NCBI RefSeq assembly: GCF_015482585.1
Contig: NZ_CP049742.1
Location: forward strand, 2,077,001 to 2,141,000
From: Mangrovibacillus cuniculi
GTDB lineage: Bacteria; Bacillota; Bacilli; Bacillales; R1DC41
DNA length: 64,000 bases
Direction: 5' to 3'
A model generated the notes under the pieces. It was not told the origin of the DNA and made no database searches. It saw only the letters and a list, made by a program, of their open reading frames with translations. Shown piece by piece: positions 12,208 to 19,930 of this stretch. The position numbers and the translations under genes are program-made. The stretch's first letter is position 1. Every line of letters begins with the position of its first letter.

Positions 12208-12350
12208 TGGAGCGGAAGGGGGCGACTCCGGCGGGATAAAAGCGGTAAGCTGAGACCCCACAGGAGCGCGCACTTTAGCGACGAGGAGGCTCAGCACCGC
12301 CCCGCGGAACGCGTCCCCCTGGAGCGGAAATCCCGGTGCAGTCACTATAG
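12208..12350. repeat. Mosaic GC-rich intergenic repeat, copy R2 (short core)
   Basis: The shell ends match the other copies: GATTGGAGCGGAAGGGGG on one side and CGTCCCCCTGGAGCGG with GTGCAGTCAC on the other. The long core is replaced by a short one containing CGACGAGGAGGCTCAGC, which can pair with an upstream GCTGAG. It sits directly downstream of metQ. The rest of the 388-bp gap holds only a terminator. Confidence 0.8.
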
Positions 12351-12367
12351 GTTTAAAATTCTAGAAA

Positions 12368-13204
12368 TTATTCCTTAGTAGCCGGAACTACAGATCCGCC
12401 CCACTCTTCAAGAATGAAGTCTTGGATTTCTTTCGAAGTTAACACCTCAACTAACGCCTTAATCGCTTCACTATCCTCATTACCAGCTTGAGTAGCAATA
12501 ATATTTACATAAGGAGACTCAGAATCCTCAATAGCGATAGAATCTTCTAATGGGCTTAAACCTGCATCAATTGCATAGTTAGAGTTGATTAAAACTGCAT
12601 CGCCTTCTTCATTTTCATACATTTGAGGAAGAAGTGCTGCTTCGTATTCGTAGTCAAATTGAAGGTTTTTTGGATTATCTTGAATATCATCTAACGTTGC
12701 AGCTGTTTTCTCCACATCTGGATTCAATGTAATTAGGCCCTTAGCTTCTAACATCGTTAAAATACGGCCATGATCAGCAACTGAGTTAGACATTAAGATG
12801 GTTGCACCCTCAGGAAGTTCTTCTAAAGAACCGTACTTCTTAGAATAAACACCGATTGGCTCAATGTGAATTCCGCCAGCATTCGCAAAATCATATCCAT
12901 TATCAGCGATTTGAGACTCAAAGTAAGGAACATGTTGGAAATAGTTAGCATCAATATCGCCATTCTCTAAATCTTTATTCGGTAGGATGTAATCTTGGTA
13001 CGTCTCAATTGTTAACTCATATCCTTTTTCTTCTAATAAAGGTTTTGCTTCCTCTAAGATAATAGCGTGAGGAACATTAGAAGCACCTACTACAATCTCT
13101 TTGCTTTCTTCTTCACCAGAACCGGAGTTTGAACCTGAAGTTCCACAAGCAGCTAATGCAACAACACTTGAAGCTAATACAATACCAGAAAATAATTTTT
13201 TCAT
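12368..13204 (-). CDS. metQ: Methionine ABC transporter substrate-binding lipoprotein MetQ
   Basis: A 278-residue lipoprotein of the NlpA/MetQ family. The signal peptide ends in the lipobox LAAC (C20), followed by a Ser/Gly-rich linker. Family blocks are IVVGASNVPHAIILEEAKPL, ANYFQHVPYFE and ILMSNSVADHGR. It captures L-methionine outside the membrane and delivers it to MetP. It is the last gene of metN-metP-metQ, under the SAM riboswitch at 15.3 kb. Confidence 0.95.
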   Translation of the reverse strand: MKKLFSGIVLASSVVALAACGTSGSNSGSGEEESKEIVVGASNVPHAIILEEAKPLLEEKGYELTIETYQDYILPNKDLENGDIDANYFQHVPYFESQIADNGYDFANAGGIHIEPIGVYSKKYGSLEELPEGATILMSNSVADHGRILTMLEAKGLITLNPDVEKTAATLDDIQDNPKNLQFDYEYEAALLPQMYENEEGDAVLINSNYAIDAGLSPLEDSIAIEDSESPYVNIIATQAGNEDSEAIKALVEVLTSKEIQDFILEEWGGSVVPATKE

Positions 13205-13215
13205 TTTACATTCTC

Positions 13216-13884
13216 CTATCTTTTATCGATTAGTTTTGTTATTACATCTCCAATAAATTGGATGATAAATACAATAATAAGAATTGAAATGGTAGCGGCT
13301 AACGTAACGTCCCAACGATTACGTTGAAATCCGTCTAAATAAGCTAAGTTACCTAATCCACCAGCACCGATAATACCTGCCATCGCTGTGTAGCCAACAA
13401 GTGCAATAGCAGTAACCGTAATTCCAGAAATTAACGCTGGCATCGATTCTGGTAATAGAACTTTAAAGATAATCGTTCTTGTTTTAGCACCCATAGCTCG
13501 TGCTGCTTCAATTACACCTTTATCTACTTCACGTAATGCAATTTCTACCATTCGAGCGTAGAAAGGGGCTGCACCAATAATTAACGCTGGAAGTGCTGCA
13601 TTTGCCCCACGAATTGTGTCTAACAAGAACTTAGTAAACGGTATAAGGAGGACAATTAAAATGATAAAGGGTATTGATCTGAATACGTTCACTACTGCAC
13701 TAGTAATCACGTTAGTGAACCTATTTTCCCATAGTTGGCCTTTAGACGTTAAGAAAAGCAATAAGCCCAAAAGTGTACCTAAAATAAACGTTATTACTAC
13801 TGACATTCCAGTCATATATAAAGTTTCTAATGTAGCTTCCCATAGTTTCTCTACATCTACATTTGGAAACATATTAGTTAACAT
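13216..13884 (-). CDS. metP: Methionine ABC transporter permease MetP
   Basis: A 222-residue membrane permease with about five hydrophobic segments and the ABC-permease coupling loop EAARAMGAKTRTIIFKVLLPESMP. The FRSIPFIILIVLLIPF and GLGNLAYLDGF stretches are typical of MetI/MetP. It forms the methionine channel with the MetN ATPase. Its start overlaps the end of metN by 11 bases. Confidence 0.95.
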   Translation of the reverse strand: MLTNMFPNVDVEKLWEATLETLYMTGMSVVITFILGTLLGLLLFLTSKGQLWENRFTNVITSAVVNVFRSIPFIILIVLLIPFTKFLLDTIRGANAALPALIIGAAPFYARMVEIALREVDKGVIEAARAMGAKTRTIIFKVLLPESMPALISGITVTAIALVGYTAMAGIIGAGGLGNLAYLDGFQRNRWDVTLAATISILIIVFIIQFIGDVITKLIDKR

Positions 13885-14905
13885 CTGACATCACCTCCAC
13901 TTGAACACCTTTCTCTTGAAGGTAAGTCAACGCTTCATTCAATACAGAATTCACTCCACTTACATGTAAGAACAACTCTCCGAAAGCGCCATTTTTCGTT
14001 TGAGAAACATTTCCTTGAACAATGTTAGCTGTCACATCAAATTGTCGAATGAAATCTGTTAATACAGGTTGCTCTACAATGGAACGTTTAAAAGTAAGCT
14101 TCCAGATATGTCCTTCTGGATATTTTTCTTTTAGATGAGTAAAAGTTTCAAGTGAATCATCTTCTACATCGACTACCTGTCTAACAAAACGTTTCGTAAC
14201 TTCTTTTTGAGGATTTTCAAACACATCGATAACATCACCTAGTTCTGCTACCTTCCCATTTTCCATTACCGCTACTCTGTGACAGATTTTTTTAATAACA
14301 TGCATTTCATGTGTAATTAACACAACGGTTAACCCTAACTGTTGGTTAATGTTTAATAACAAGTCTAAGATAGAATCCGTTGTTTCCGGGTCAAGCGCCG
14401 ACGTTGCTTCATCACAAAGCAGCACTTTAGGGTTGTTGGCTAAAGCCCTTGCAATTCCAACACGTTGCTTCTGTCCTCCACTCAATTGAGAAGGATAAGA
14501 TCTCCCTCTTCCACCTAGTCCGACCAATTCAATTAGTTCCTGTACACGCTTATCTCTCTGTGACTTTGGAACCCCAGCAATTTCAAGAGGAAATGCAATG
14601 TTTTCTTCTACTGTTCTCGACCAAAGTAGGTTGAAATGTTGAAAAATCATACCTATCTCTTGTCTTGCTTCTCGTAGCTTAGTCCCTTTTATCGTATTTA
14701 TTAATTTATCTGAAACAGAAATAGTTCCTTCTGTAGGTTTTTCTAGTCCATTTAACATACGTAGTAATGTACTTTTCCCAGCTCCAGAGTATCCAATAAT
14801 CCCAAAAATCTCTCCACTCTGAATAGATAAATCTACGTTATCTACTGCAAGTAACTCACCATTCTTCGTGTTAAATCTCTTCGTTACCTTTTTAATTTCA
14901 ATCAC
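13874..14905 (-). CDS. metN: Methionine ABC transporter ATPase MetN
   Basis: A 343-residue ATPase with Walker A GYSGAGKST, signature LSGGQKQRVGIARAL and Walker B VLLCDEATSALD. The C-terminal ~90 residues form the NIL domain, which in the family binds methionine and inhibits transport when the cell is replete. It is the first gene of the met operon. Its ~440-nt leader holds an S-box aptamer, a terminator and a copy of the structured repeat, so regulation is by SAM-controlled attenuation. Confidence 0.96.
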   Translation of the reverse strand: MIEIKKVTKRFNTKNGELLAVDNVDLSIQSGEIFGIIGYSGAGKSTLLRMLNGLEKPTEGTISVSDKLINTIKGTKLREARQEIGMIFQHFNLLWSRTVEENIAFPLEIAGVPKSQRDKRVQELIELVGLGGRGRSYPSQLSGGQKQRVGIARALANNPKVLLCDEATSALDPETTDSILDLLLNINQQLGLTVVLITHEMHVIKKICHRVAVMENGKVAELGDVIDVFENPQKEVTKRFVRQVVDVEDDSLETFTHLKEKYPEGHIWKLTFKRSIVEQPVLTDFIRQFDVTANIVQGNVSQTKNGAFGELFLHVSGVNSVLNEALTYLQEKGVQVEVMSDVN

Positions 14906-15118
14906 GTTGTCTCACCTTCTTTTTCATTCTGCATGTTTATTTACTATTACCCAACTTACGTTAATAAATTTGAATAAGAAATGTGTATCTATATAACTAC
15001 TTCTCCTATCACTTGTATTAATCAACGCTTTAACCGTGCATTTAATTAAAGTGTGTAGGGTCTGCTAAAGACCAGTTAGATCATATAGCCAACCCAAAGT
15101 TATTGCTTTATCCATTTC

Positions 15119-15187
15119 AAAGGATACTCATCTAAGTGCCGACCACATCACGTGGTCAACGATGAGTTGTTACAGGTCACGTAACAA
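15119..15187 (-). repeat. Terminator-associated structured element, copy C
   Basis: On the minus strand it starts TTTGTTACGTGACC right after the S-box terminator T-tract and ends GATGAGTATCC. All three helices are well formed: GTTAC/GTAAC, CTCATC/GATGAG and GACCAC/GTGGTC around a GTGAT loop. It lies inside the metN leader between the attenuator and the start codon. Confidence 0.82.
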
Positions 15188-15193
15188 ACAAAA

Positions 15194-15222
15194 ATGCCTT
15201 CCTACAATGAGTAGGAAGGCAT
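15194..15222 (-). terminator. S-box attenuator terminator
   Basis: The perfect arms ATGCCTTCCTAC and GTAGGAAGGCAT flank AATGA; on the minus strand a T-run follows. It lies between the SAM aptamer and metN. Confidence 0.88.
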
Positions 15223-15236
15223 AAATATATAAGCCA

Positions 15237-15347
15237 TTCCTCTCATCTACCAAAGCATAAGCTTTGTGTGAATTGGCACCATTTTAACAGTTGTTAACGG
15301 TTGCCGGGTTTCATCGGGCACGTCCCTCCACCTCTCTTGATAAGAGA
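15237..15347 (-). promoter_or_regulatory. SAM riboswitch (S box, SAM-I)
   Basis: The minus strand reads CTTATCAAGAGAGGTGGAGG, then GCCCGATGAAACCCGGCAAC, then TGGTGCCAATTC and finally GATGAGAGG, the full set of S-box conserved blocks in order. It lies upstream of metNPQ with a terminator directly after it. SAM binding should favour the terminator and shut off methionine uptake. Confidence 0.96.
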
Positions 15348-15424
15348 AAAACTATTAAGTTAAATTTAAGTACGATTGTGAGTATATCATCCTATTCTTT
15401 TTCATGTCAACGAATTTATTTTTC

Positions 15425-15715
15425 TTATAATCTAGTTAACCATAAAAAAGATTCTATCACTAGAAATTGTCGATATTTCCCTTCAAAAGATAAAGAAGAT
15501 CTGCTAAGTAGTGTGTTTCCAGAAAGAACATCTGATATTTCATGATCCGTTCCTTGAAAGACGCAGTCTGCATCTCCTTTATATTCTCTTTCTGAAACGA
15601 CTTCTTTGCCTAATGTTATAAATAGTTGTTTACTTTCAGAACGGAACAAAACGTTTATGGGTGAATTAGGTAGCACCCATTTACCTCTAATACTGGATTT
15701 CCATCTCTCCATCAT
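15425..15715 (-). CDS. yusD: YusD-like small protein, possible SCP2-type lipid-binding fold
   Basis: A 96-residue protein in the position of B. subtilis yusD, directly upstream of the metNPQ leader. The pattern of alternating strands, GDADCVFQGTDHEISDVLSG and a C-terminal GKYRQFLVIESFLWLTRL, is compatible with a short SCP2/sterol-carrier-like domain. I recognise it mainly by position. No catalytic motif, signal peptide or membrane segment is seen. Confidence 0.6.
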   Translation of the reverse strand: MMERWKSSIRGKWVLPNSPINVLFRSESKQLFITLGKEVVSEREYKGDADCVFQGTDHEISDVLSGNTLLSRSSLSFEGKYRQFLVIESFLWLTRL

Positions 15716-15818
15716 TTCCTCACTCCGCTATTCAATGTTTATGGGAGTAATTCCATTTCATTCCTCAAAGTTCCTCTGTAAACATTTCGACAAAATAAAT
15801 TATTTCCCGAGAAATGTG

Positions 15819-16136
15819 TCATAATTTCTCACGATTTAGCTTTTCAAGTAAGTCAGGTACGGAACGAAAAGCATAAATTTTGTCGATAGGGTATCCGTCT
15901 TCGAAAATAATAAGACAAGGTACACTCTCTACCTCGTATCTATTAGCTAATAGAGGGACAAAATTCAAATCGCTTTTTCCAATAATGAAGTCGGGAGTAA
16001 GTTCTTTTGCTACTTCTAGCATTTTGGAAGCAACCTGACAAGTACCACACATTGGAGTATATAAGTAATAGGCAAAAGTCTTTTTTCCTTCTACATTTTC
16101 CTGGAATTCAGATAATTCCCATTCTTGTAAAGTCAT
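15819..16136 (-). CDS. yusE: Thioredoxin-like protein YusE
   Basis: A 105-residue thioredoxin-fold protein with the redox motif CGTC in YTPMCGTCQVASKML and the cis-proline block VESVPCLIIFEDG. An extra cysteine beside the cis-proline is unusual for thioredoxin. It is cytoplasmic with no signal peptide. It sits between yusF and yusD as in B. subtilis; the client proteins are unknown. Confidence 0.85.
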   Translation of the reverse strand: MTLQEWELSEFQENVEGKKTFAYYLYTPMCGTCQVASKMLEVAKELTPDFIIGKSDLNFVPLLANRYEVESVPCLIIFEDGYPIDKIYAFRSVPDLLEKLNREKL

Positions 16137-16150
16137 ATTCTCACCTCAAA

Positions 16151-16492
16151 TCATGCCAGAAACTCTTTGTGTACATCAATATTCGCATGAAGTAGAACAG
16201 CTGCGATATGTTGATCAGGCGCTGCTGCAACTTCTCTGTACGCTCGATCAATAAATAGATGCCTAGCTTCTGGGAATTCTTTTTTAAATAAGGAACGTAA
16301 ACGGTCACCTGCATCATCTGCATCCGCAAGTACAAAGACATCTCGATCGAAGTATTCATCTACAATTTCATCCATTTTTTGAACCCCTATTGTTCCATTT
16401 GTACATAAGATTTCGACTGGTTCTGAAATTATTTTTTTTACTTTTTTTCGATCAGAGGACCCTTCCACGATCAATACTTTGGCCATTTCCAT
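16151..16492 (-). CDS. yusF: Toprim-domain protein YusF
   Basis: About 113 residues from the start chosen (MEMAKVLIVEG after AGGTG); an upstream extension of the ORF looks non-coding. The protein is a small stand-alone Toprim domain: KVLIVEGSSD carries the catalytic glutamate and VFVLADADDAGDRLR carries the DxD pair. Related small Toprim proteins include the ribonuclease M5 type. It precedes yusE with 14 bases between them, suggesting an operon. Confidence 0.82.
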   Translation of the reverse strand: MEMAKVLIVEGSSDRKKVKKIISEPVEILCTNGTIGVQKMDEIVDEYFDRDVFVLADADDAGDRLRSLFKKEFPEARHLFIDRAYREVAAAPDQHIAAVLLHANIDVHKEFLA

Positions 16493-16600
16493 ACGTTCAC
16501 CTACTTTATCAACCTTACATCTATTTTGTAGCTTCTGCCTCATCAGTTCAAGTAAGAAATATAATTGTAATGATATATAAATTACTTCATTTAACGTAAT

Positions 16601-16632
16601 TAAAAAGAATGCCACAGCTAGTGTGCTGTGGC
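16601..16632 (-). terminator. Terminator after yusG
   Basis: The arms GCCACAGC and GCTGTGGC around a 6-base loop are followed on the minus strand by ATTCTTTTTA. It lies ten bases after the yusG stop. Confidence 0.75.
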
Positions 16633-16642
16633 TATTTACCTT

Positions 16643-16888
16643 TTAACACCAACCACCTTCATCGCAGTCCGTGTACCTAGCGTCTTGACCAGTTGTTTCT
16701 GTGTAATATTGATATATCTGTTGTGCATTTAATTCAAAGTTAGGCTCAGAATGAAAATTCGCACCAAACACGTCTTCTAATTTTGCTGCACCAACTTTTT
16801 CTCCATCAAGCATGAATACTAGCTCGTTATGTTGTACTTTTGCCGTTAATCTCTCTGTAACGTTTAGTTTCTTAGGATTTAAAGTCAT
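16643..16888 (-). CDS. yusG: DUF2553 family protein YusG
   Basis: An 81-residue protein matching the short YusG/DUF2553 family by length, position next to gcvH and the pattern VTERLTAKVQHNELVFMLDG with a cysteine-ending tail (YTDCDEGGWC). The function is unknown. The start follows GGAG. It lies alone between a terminator and a mosaic repeat, so it is probably a monocistronic unit. Confidence 0.82.
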   Translation of the reverse strand: MTLNPKKLNVTERLTAKVQHNELVFMLDGEKVGAAKLEDVFGANFHSEPNFELNAQQIYQYYTETTGQDARYTDCDEGGWC

Positions 16889-17005
16889 TTAGAACACTCC
16901 TCTTTATTGGATATATTTATTCTGTCCAAGATGAGAGTGCTTATGTTAAAAAGACGAATTTTGACGTAAGGGGAATCATCGATGAAGTTAACTTATAACG
17001 ATAAA

Positions 17006-17276
17006 GAAGTTGGGACAAAAACCAAAAGTGACTGCACAGGGATTTCCGCTGCAGGGGGACGCTTTCCAATTCGAAAAGCGGAAGGCGCGCGTTTAGCCGC
17101 GGCAGGAAAATTCTGAAGCCTGAGGAGGCAGCTCTTCAGCCACCGGAGGGCTTTCGAACTTTCCCGAGCGGTTGCGCACCTGGAGCTAGACACGGCATCT
17201 TCACGTTGAAGCTCCTGTGGGGTCTCGACGAACCGCTATATTCCCGTAGGAGTCGCCCCCTTCCGCTCCAATCCCA
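17006..17276. repeat. Mosaic GC-rich intergenic repeat, copy R3 (full, long core)
   Basis: A complete ~270-bp copy. One shell end reads GTGACTGCACAGGGATTTCC and the other CTTCCGCTCCAATCCC. Read inward, both ends start GGGATT and share GGGGG-n-CG, forming imperfect terminal inverted repeats of ~25 bp. The core runs from AAGGCGCGCGTTTAGCCGC to CTGGAGCTAGACAC. It fills the gap between gcvH and yusG. An open frame through the core also recurs in R4 and R5, but has no ribosome site. Confidence 0.85.
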
Positions 17277-17334
17277 AAGATATATTCTGTAAATTCATTA
17301 TTTCTGCAGTGTTATAAATTCAAATACAACGCAA

Positions 17335-17371
17335 GAAAGGTACATTCTTTTATAAAAATGTACCTTTCTTT
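17335..17371 (-). terminator. Terminator after gcvH
   Basis: The arms AAAGGTACATT and AATGTACCTTT flank a T/A-rich loop. The same GGTACATTC hairpin ends three other units in this window. Confidence 0.8.
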
Positions 17372-17395
17372 ATTTTTAAAGCCTCTTTAAGTTTT

Positions 17396-17782
17396 TTACT
17401 CTTCATTAATCATTTCTTTATATTTATCAGCTGTCATTAATTCATCTACTTCGCCCTCATTAGTAGGCTCAACAATAACCATCCAAGCTTTTTCATATGG
17501 TGATTCGTTAACGTATTCAGGATTATCGTTTAGGTCTTCGTTTACCTCTACTACCTTCCCGCTAATTGGTGCATACAGCTCAGATACTGTTTTAACGGAT
17601 TCTACACTTCCAAATGGTTCATTAGCGCTAAGCTCATCCCCTACTTCTGGAAGTTCCACAAATACGATATCTCCTAGTTCTGCTTGTGCAAAGTGGCTAA
17701 TACCGATTGTAGCTCGTCCACCTTCAACTTTTACCCACTCATGTTCTTTAGAATAACGTAGTTCATTTGGTGTATTTGACAT
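17396..17782 (-). CDS. gcvH: Glycine cleavage system H protein
   Basis: A 128-residue lipoyl-carrier protein, started at [10 protein letters not shown] after GGAGGG. The lipoylation site is K64 in [20 protein letters not shown] protein shuttles the aminomethyl group between the P, T and L proteins; in Bacillus it is also needed for lipoate transfer to other enzymes. It follows yusI by 36 bases, matching the B. subtilis arrangement, away from the other gcv genes. Confidence 0.96.
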   Translation of the reverse strand: MSNTPNELRYSKEHEWVKVEGGRATIGISHFAQAELGDIVFVELPEVGDELSANEPFGSVESVKTVSELYAPISGKVVEVNEDLNDNPEYVNESPYEKAWMVIVEPTNEGEVDELMTADKYKEMINEE

Positions 17783-17818
17783 ACTAATTCCCTCCATTAT
17801 GACTATATGTAAATTTAA

Positions 17819-18175
17819 TTATCCCCAAGTACTTTGGAATTCTTCCTCTTTAAAACCAACTGTTACGCTAGATCCGTCTGTTACCAGCGGCCTCTTAATT
17901 AGCATGCCATCAGAACTTAATAAGTCTAAGATTTCCTCTTCTGACGCAGTTGGCAGTTTCTCTTTCAATCCTAATTCACGATACTTCTGTCCACTAGTAT
18001 TAAAGAATTTTTTCCATTCCAAGCCAGAAAGTTCTTTTACTTTCTTTAGTTCTTCTTTGTTCGGTGGATTTTCTACGATATGTATTTCTTGAATCGCTAC
18101 TCCTTGATCGTCAAACCATTTCTTCGCTTTTCGACACGTTCCACATTTCGGATACGTATACATTGTAATAGACAA
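17819..18175 (-). CDS. yusI: ArsC/Spx-family protein YusI
   Basis: A 118-residue thioredoxin-fold protein of the ArsC/Spx family with the N-terminal CxxC in YTYPKCGTCRKAKKWF. The C-terminal block LIKRPLVTDGSSVTVGF is the conserved RP motif. Whether it acts as a reductase or a regulator is not established. The start is probably a TTG at 18173-18175, because AAAGGGG sits seven bases before it; the next ATG four codons in is too far from that site. Confidence 0.85.
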   Translation of the reverse strand: MSITMYTYPKCGTCRKAKKWFDDQGVAIQEIHIVENPPNKEELKKVKELSGLEWKKFFNTSGQKYRELGLKEKLPTASEEEILDLLSSDGMLIKRPLVTDGSSVTVGFKEEEFQSTWG

Positions 18176-18232
18176 GGAAATACCCCTTTCTGTTCGTGTT
18201 GTTCTGGAGTTTGAATAAATTGCTTAGTAGGA

Positions 18233-18263
18233 CATAAAAAGAGACCCACCTGCTCTTTTTATG
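18233..18263 (-). terminator. Terminator after arsR-family gene
   Basis: The perfect 11-bp arms CATAAAAAGAG and CTCTTTTTATG are separated by a 9-base loop. They lie 39 bases past the ArsR stop. Confidence 0.75.
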
Positions 18264-18301
18264 TTACTAAATTCGCCATCAATTAGCAAAATCCTGCATT
18301 T

Positions 18302-18604
18302 TTAGAGACAATCTTTTTCTACTGTTTCAATTAATTTTTTCAAAAGGACTACTGAGGAATCTAGAGTAAGGGAATACCATCTTTTTGTTCCTTTTTGTTG
18401 AATCTCCACTAACCCTTGTTCACGTAATATTTTTAAATGATGGGAAATAGCAGGCCTAGACAAAGTGCTATGGTCTGCTATTTCTGTAACTGTCAATGAA
18501 TCATGCTCTGCCAAGAGTAAAATAATGTCTTGTCTATAAGGATCACTTAACGTTTGAAAAAGTGGTATACACTCACGAAAAATTTCACTAGCTTTATTTG
18601 TCAT
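18302..18604 (-). CDS. ArsR-family transcriptional repressor
   Basis: A 100-residue winged-helix protein. The ArsR recognition helix region is LTVTEIADHSTLSRPAISHHLKILREQGLVE, followed by the wing QQKGTKRWYSL. It lacks the cysteine set of metal-sensing ArsR proteins (one terminal cysteine only), so it probably responds to something other than arsenite or cadmium. It is co-transcribed behind the short-chain dehydrogenase (8-base gap). The large palindrome upstream of that gene is its likely operator. Confidence 0.9.
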   Translation of the reverse strand: MTNKASEIFRECIPLFQTLSDPYRQDIILLLAEHDSLTVTEIADHSTLSRPAISHHLKILREQGLVEIQQKGTKRWYSLTLDSSVVLLKKLIETVEKDCL

Positions 18605-18612
18605 AGACCTAA

Positions 18613-19389
18613 TTACCCTCTTTCTTGTACCTTCCTAACAACCGATGTAACCACATTACGAGGTAAGAATCGATTAGCTTGTGCCATTAGTTGATTTTTG
18701 AAGCCTGGAATAATAACTGTTTTCTCTCTTTTCATTCCTACTTTCGCAATTTCGGCAACGGATTTAGCACTCATTGTACCACTTTTAAATAATTTTGATG
18801 ACTCTAATTCAGCGGCAGCTTTGAAATTCGTTTCTGTTGGGCCTGGACATAGCACACTTACTTTCACGCCAAAGTCTTTCGATTCGTTTGCAAGTGCCTC
18901 TGAGAAAGATAAAACATATGCTTTGCTCGCATAATATACTGCCATTAATGGACCAGGTTGAAAAGCAGCTGTGGATGCAATATTTAAAATTTCTCCATAA
19001 TTTTTATCTTTCATATCCTTTAAATAATACTTACTCAACTCCGTAAGTACCGTGATATTTAAGTGAATCATGTCTAGCTCTTTCGACAATTCCGAATCCA
19101 CAAACTCTCCAAATAATCCAAATCCCGCATTATTGATTAATGTATCCACTTCTAAACCTAGAGAATCAGTCTTTTCTTTCAATTCTTTTGCTGCATTAGG
19201 CGCTAATAAATCGCTTTGGATAATAGTCACTTTTCCACTATAGTTAGCTTCTATTTTACGAGCTACATTTTCCAATTTATCCATTTGGCGTGCTACCAAA
19301 ATGACGTGAGCACCCTCTTGTGCAAATTGATATGCTAATTCCTCTCCTATTCCACCTGAAGCTCCTGTAATAAGTACTGTCTTTTTCAT
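18613..19389 (-). CDS. Short-chain dehydrogenase/reductase
   Basis: A 258-residue SDR enzyme started at MKKTVLITGASGG after GGAGG. It has the NAD(P)-binding TGASGGIGEELA motif, the NNAGFGLFGE motif, a catalytic Ser in NIASTAAFQPG and the YYASKAYVLSFSEAL active-site Tyr-Lys. It belongs to the DltE/YqjQ-like oxidoreductases. The substrate is unknown. It forms a two-gene operon with an ArsR repressor behind a 48-bp palindrome. It has no counterpart between yusI and fadE in B. subtilis, so the pair is probably an insertion. Confidence 0.9.
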   Translation of the reverse strand: MKKTVLITGASGGIGEELAYQFAQEGAHVILVARQMDKLENVARKIEANYSGKVTIIQSDLLAPNAAKELKEKTDSLGLEVDTLINNAGFGLFGEFVDSELSKELDMIHLNITVLTELSKYYLKDMKDKNYGEILNIASTAAFQPGPLMAVYYASKAYVLSFSEALANESKDFGVKVSVLCPGPTETNFKAAAELESSKLFKSGTMSAKSVAEIAKVGMKREKTVIIPGFKNQLMAQANRFLPRNVVTSVVRKVQERG

Positions 19390-19400
19390 TTTGTTACCTC

Positions 19401-19448
19401 CAATTATTATATGTTTAAACATTTAAACGTTTAAACATATAATAATTG
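19401..19448. promoter_or_regulatory. 48-bp palindromic operator of the SDR-ArsR operon
   Basis: Two perfect 20-bp inverted arms (left CAATTATTATATGTTTAAAC) are separated by 8 bases, ATTTAAAC. GTTTAAAC and TTTAAAC steps repeat within it, giving a nested palindrome. It lies just upstream of the dehydrogenase ribosome site. The AT-rich dyad and the adjacent ArsR gene suggest an autoregulatory operator overlapping the promoter. Confidence 0.75.
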
Positions 19449-19477
19449 TTGTTTTGTTTCGTGTCAAATTTTAAATA

Positions 19478-19754
19478 AAATAAGGCTAAGACAGAACCTC
19501 AAAGTGACTGCACAGGGATTTCCGCTGCAGGGGGACGCTTTCCAATTCGAAAAGCGGAAGGCGCGCGTTTAGCCGCGGCAGGAAAATTCTGAAGCCTGAG
19601 GAGGCAGCTCTCAGCCACCGGAGGGCTTTCGAACTTTCCCGAGCGGTTGCGCACCTGCAGCTAGACACGGCATTTTCACGTTGAAGCTCCTGTGGGGTCT
19701 CAGTAACCCACCTTTCCCGTAGGAGTCGCTCCCTTCCGCTCCAATCCCAAAATT
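19478..19754. repeat. Mosaic GC-rich intergenic repeat, copy R4 (full, long core)
   Basis: A full copy nearly identical to R3 through the shell and core, with small deletions (for example CAGCTCTCAGCC) and a diverged inner shell segment (CAGTAACCCACC). It lies between the palindromic operator and the fadE terminator. Nothing else is visible in this gap. Confidence 0.85.
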
Positions 19755-19820
19755 AATTCAGTAATGCATTAATTCTGCAATGATATATTGCTAAAAAATT
19801 TTAGACATTGTTCCCAAGAC

Positions 19821-19851
19821 AAAAGGTACATTCGCTTTGAATGTACCTTTT
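19821..19851 (-). terminator. Terminator after fadE
   Basis: The arms AAAAGGTACATTC and GAATGTACCTTTT flank GCTTT. The hairpin ends the fadN-fadA-fadE operon about 80 bases after the fadE stop. Confidence 0.85.
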
Positions 19852-19930
19852 GTTCATTTCATTTCAGCTTATAGAAATAACTTCCATACCGCTTTCGATT
19901 CTCCATGAGAATGATTAGGAAATAATCAGT

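Noticed and set aside
12095-12350. Remnant of an insertion sequence between yurZ and metQ
   Set aside because: No transposase fragment is present; the DNA is explained by a terminator and mosaic repeat R2.
16993-17193. Similar ~60-90 codon ORFs repeated in mosaic copies R3, R4 and R5
   Set aside because: The frame is broken by small deletions in R4, no ribosome site precedes it and the repeat shows structural rather than codon conservation.
19401-19448. The palindrome as a terminator
   Set aside because: It lies upstream of the operon start, is AT-rich through the stem and lacks a T-tract; an operator is the better reading.
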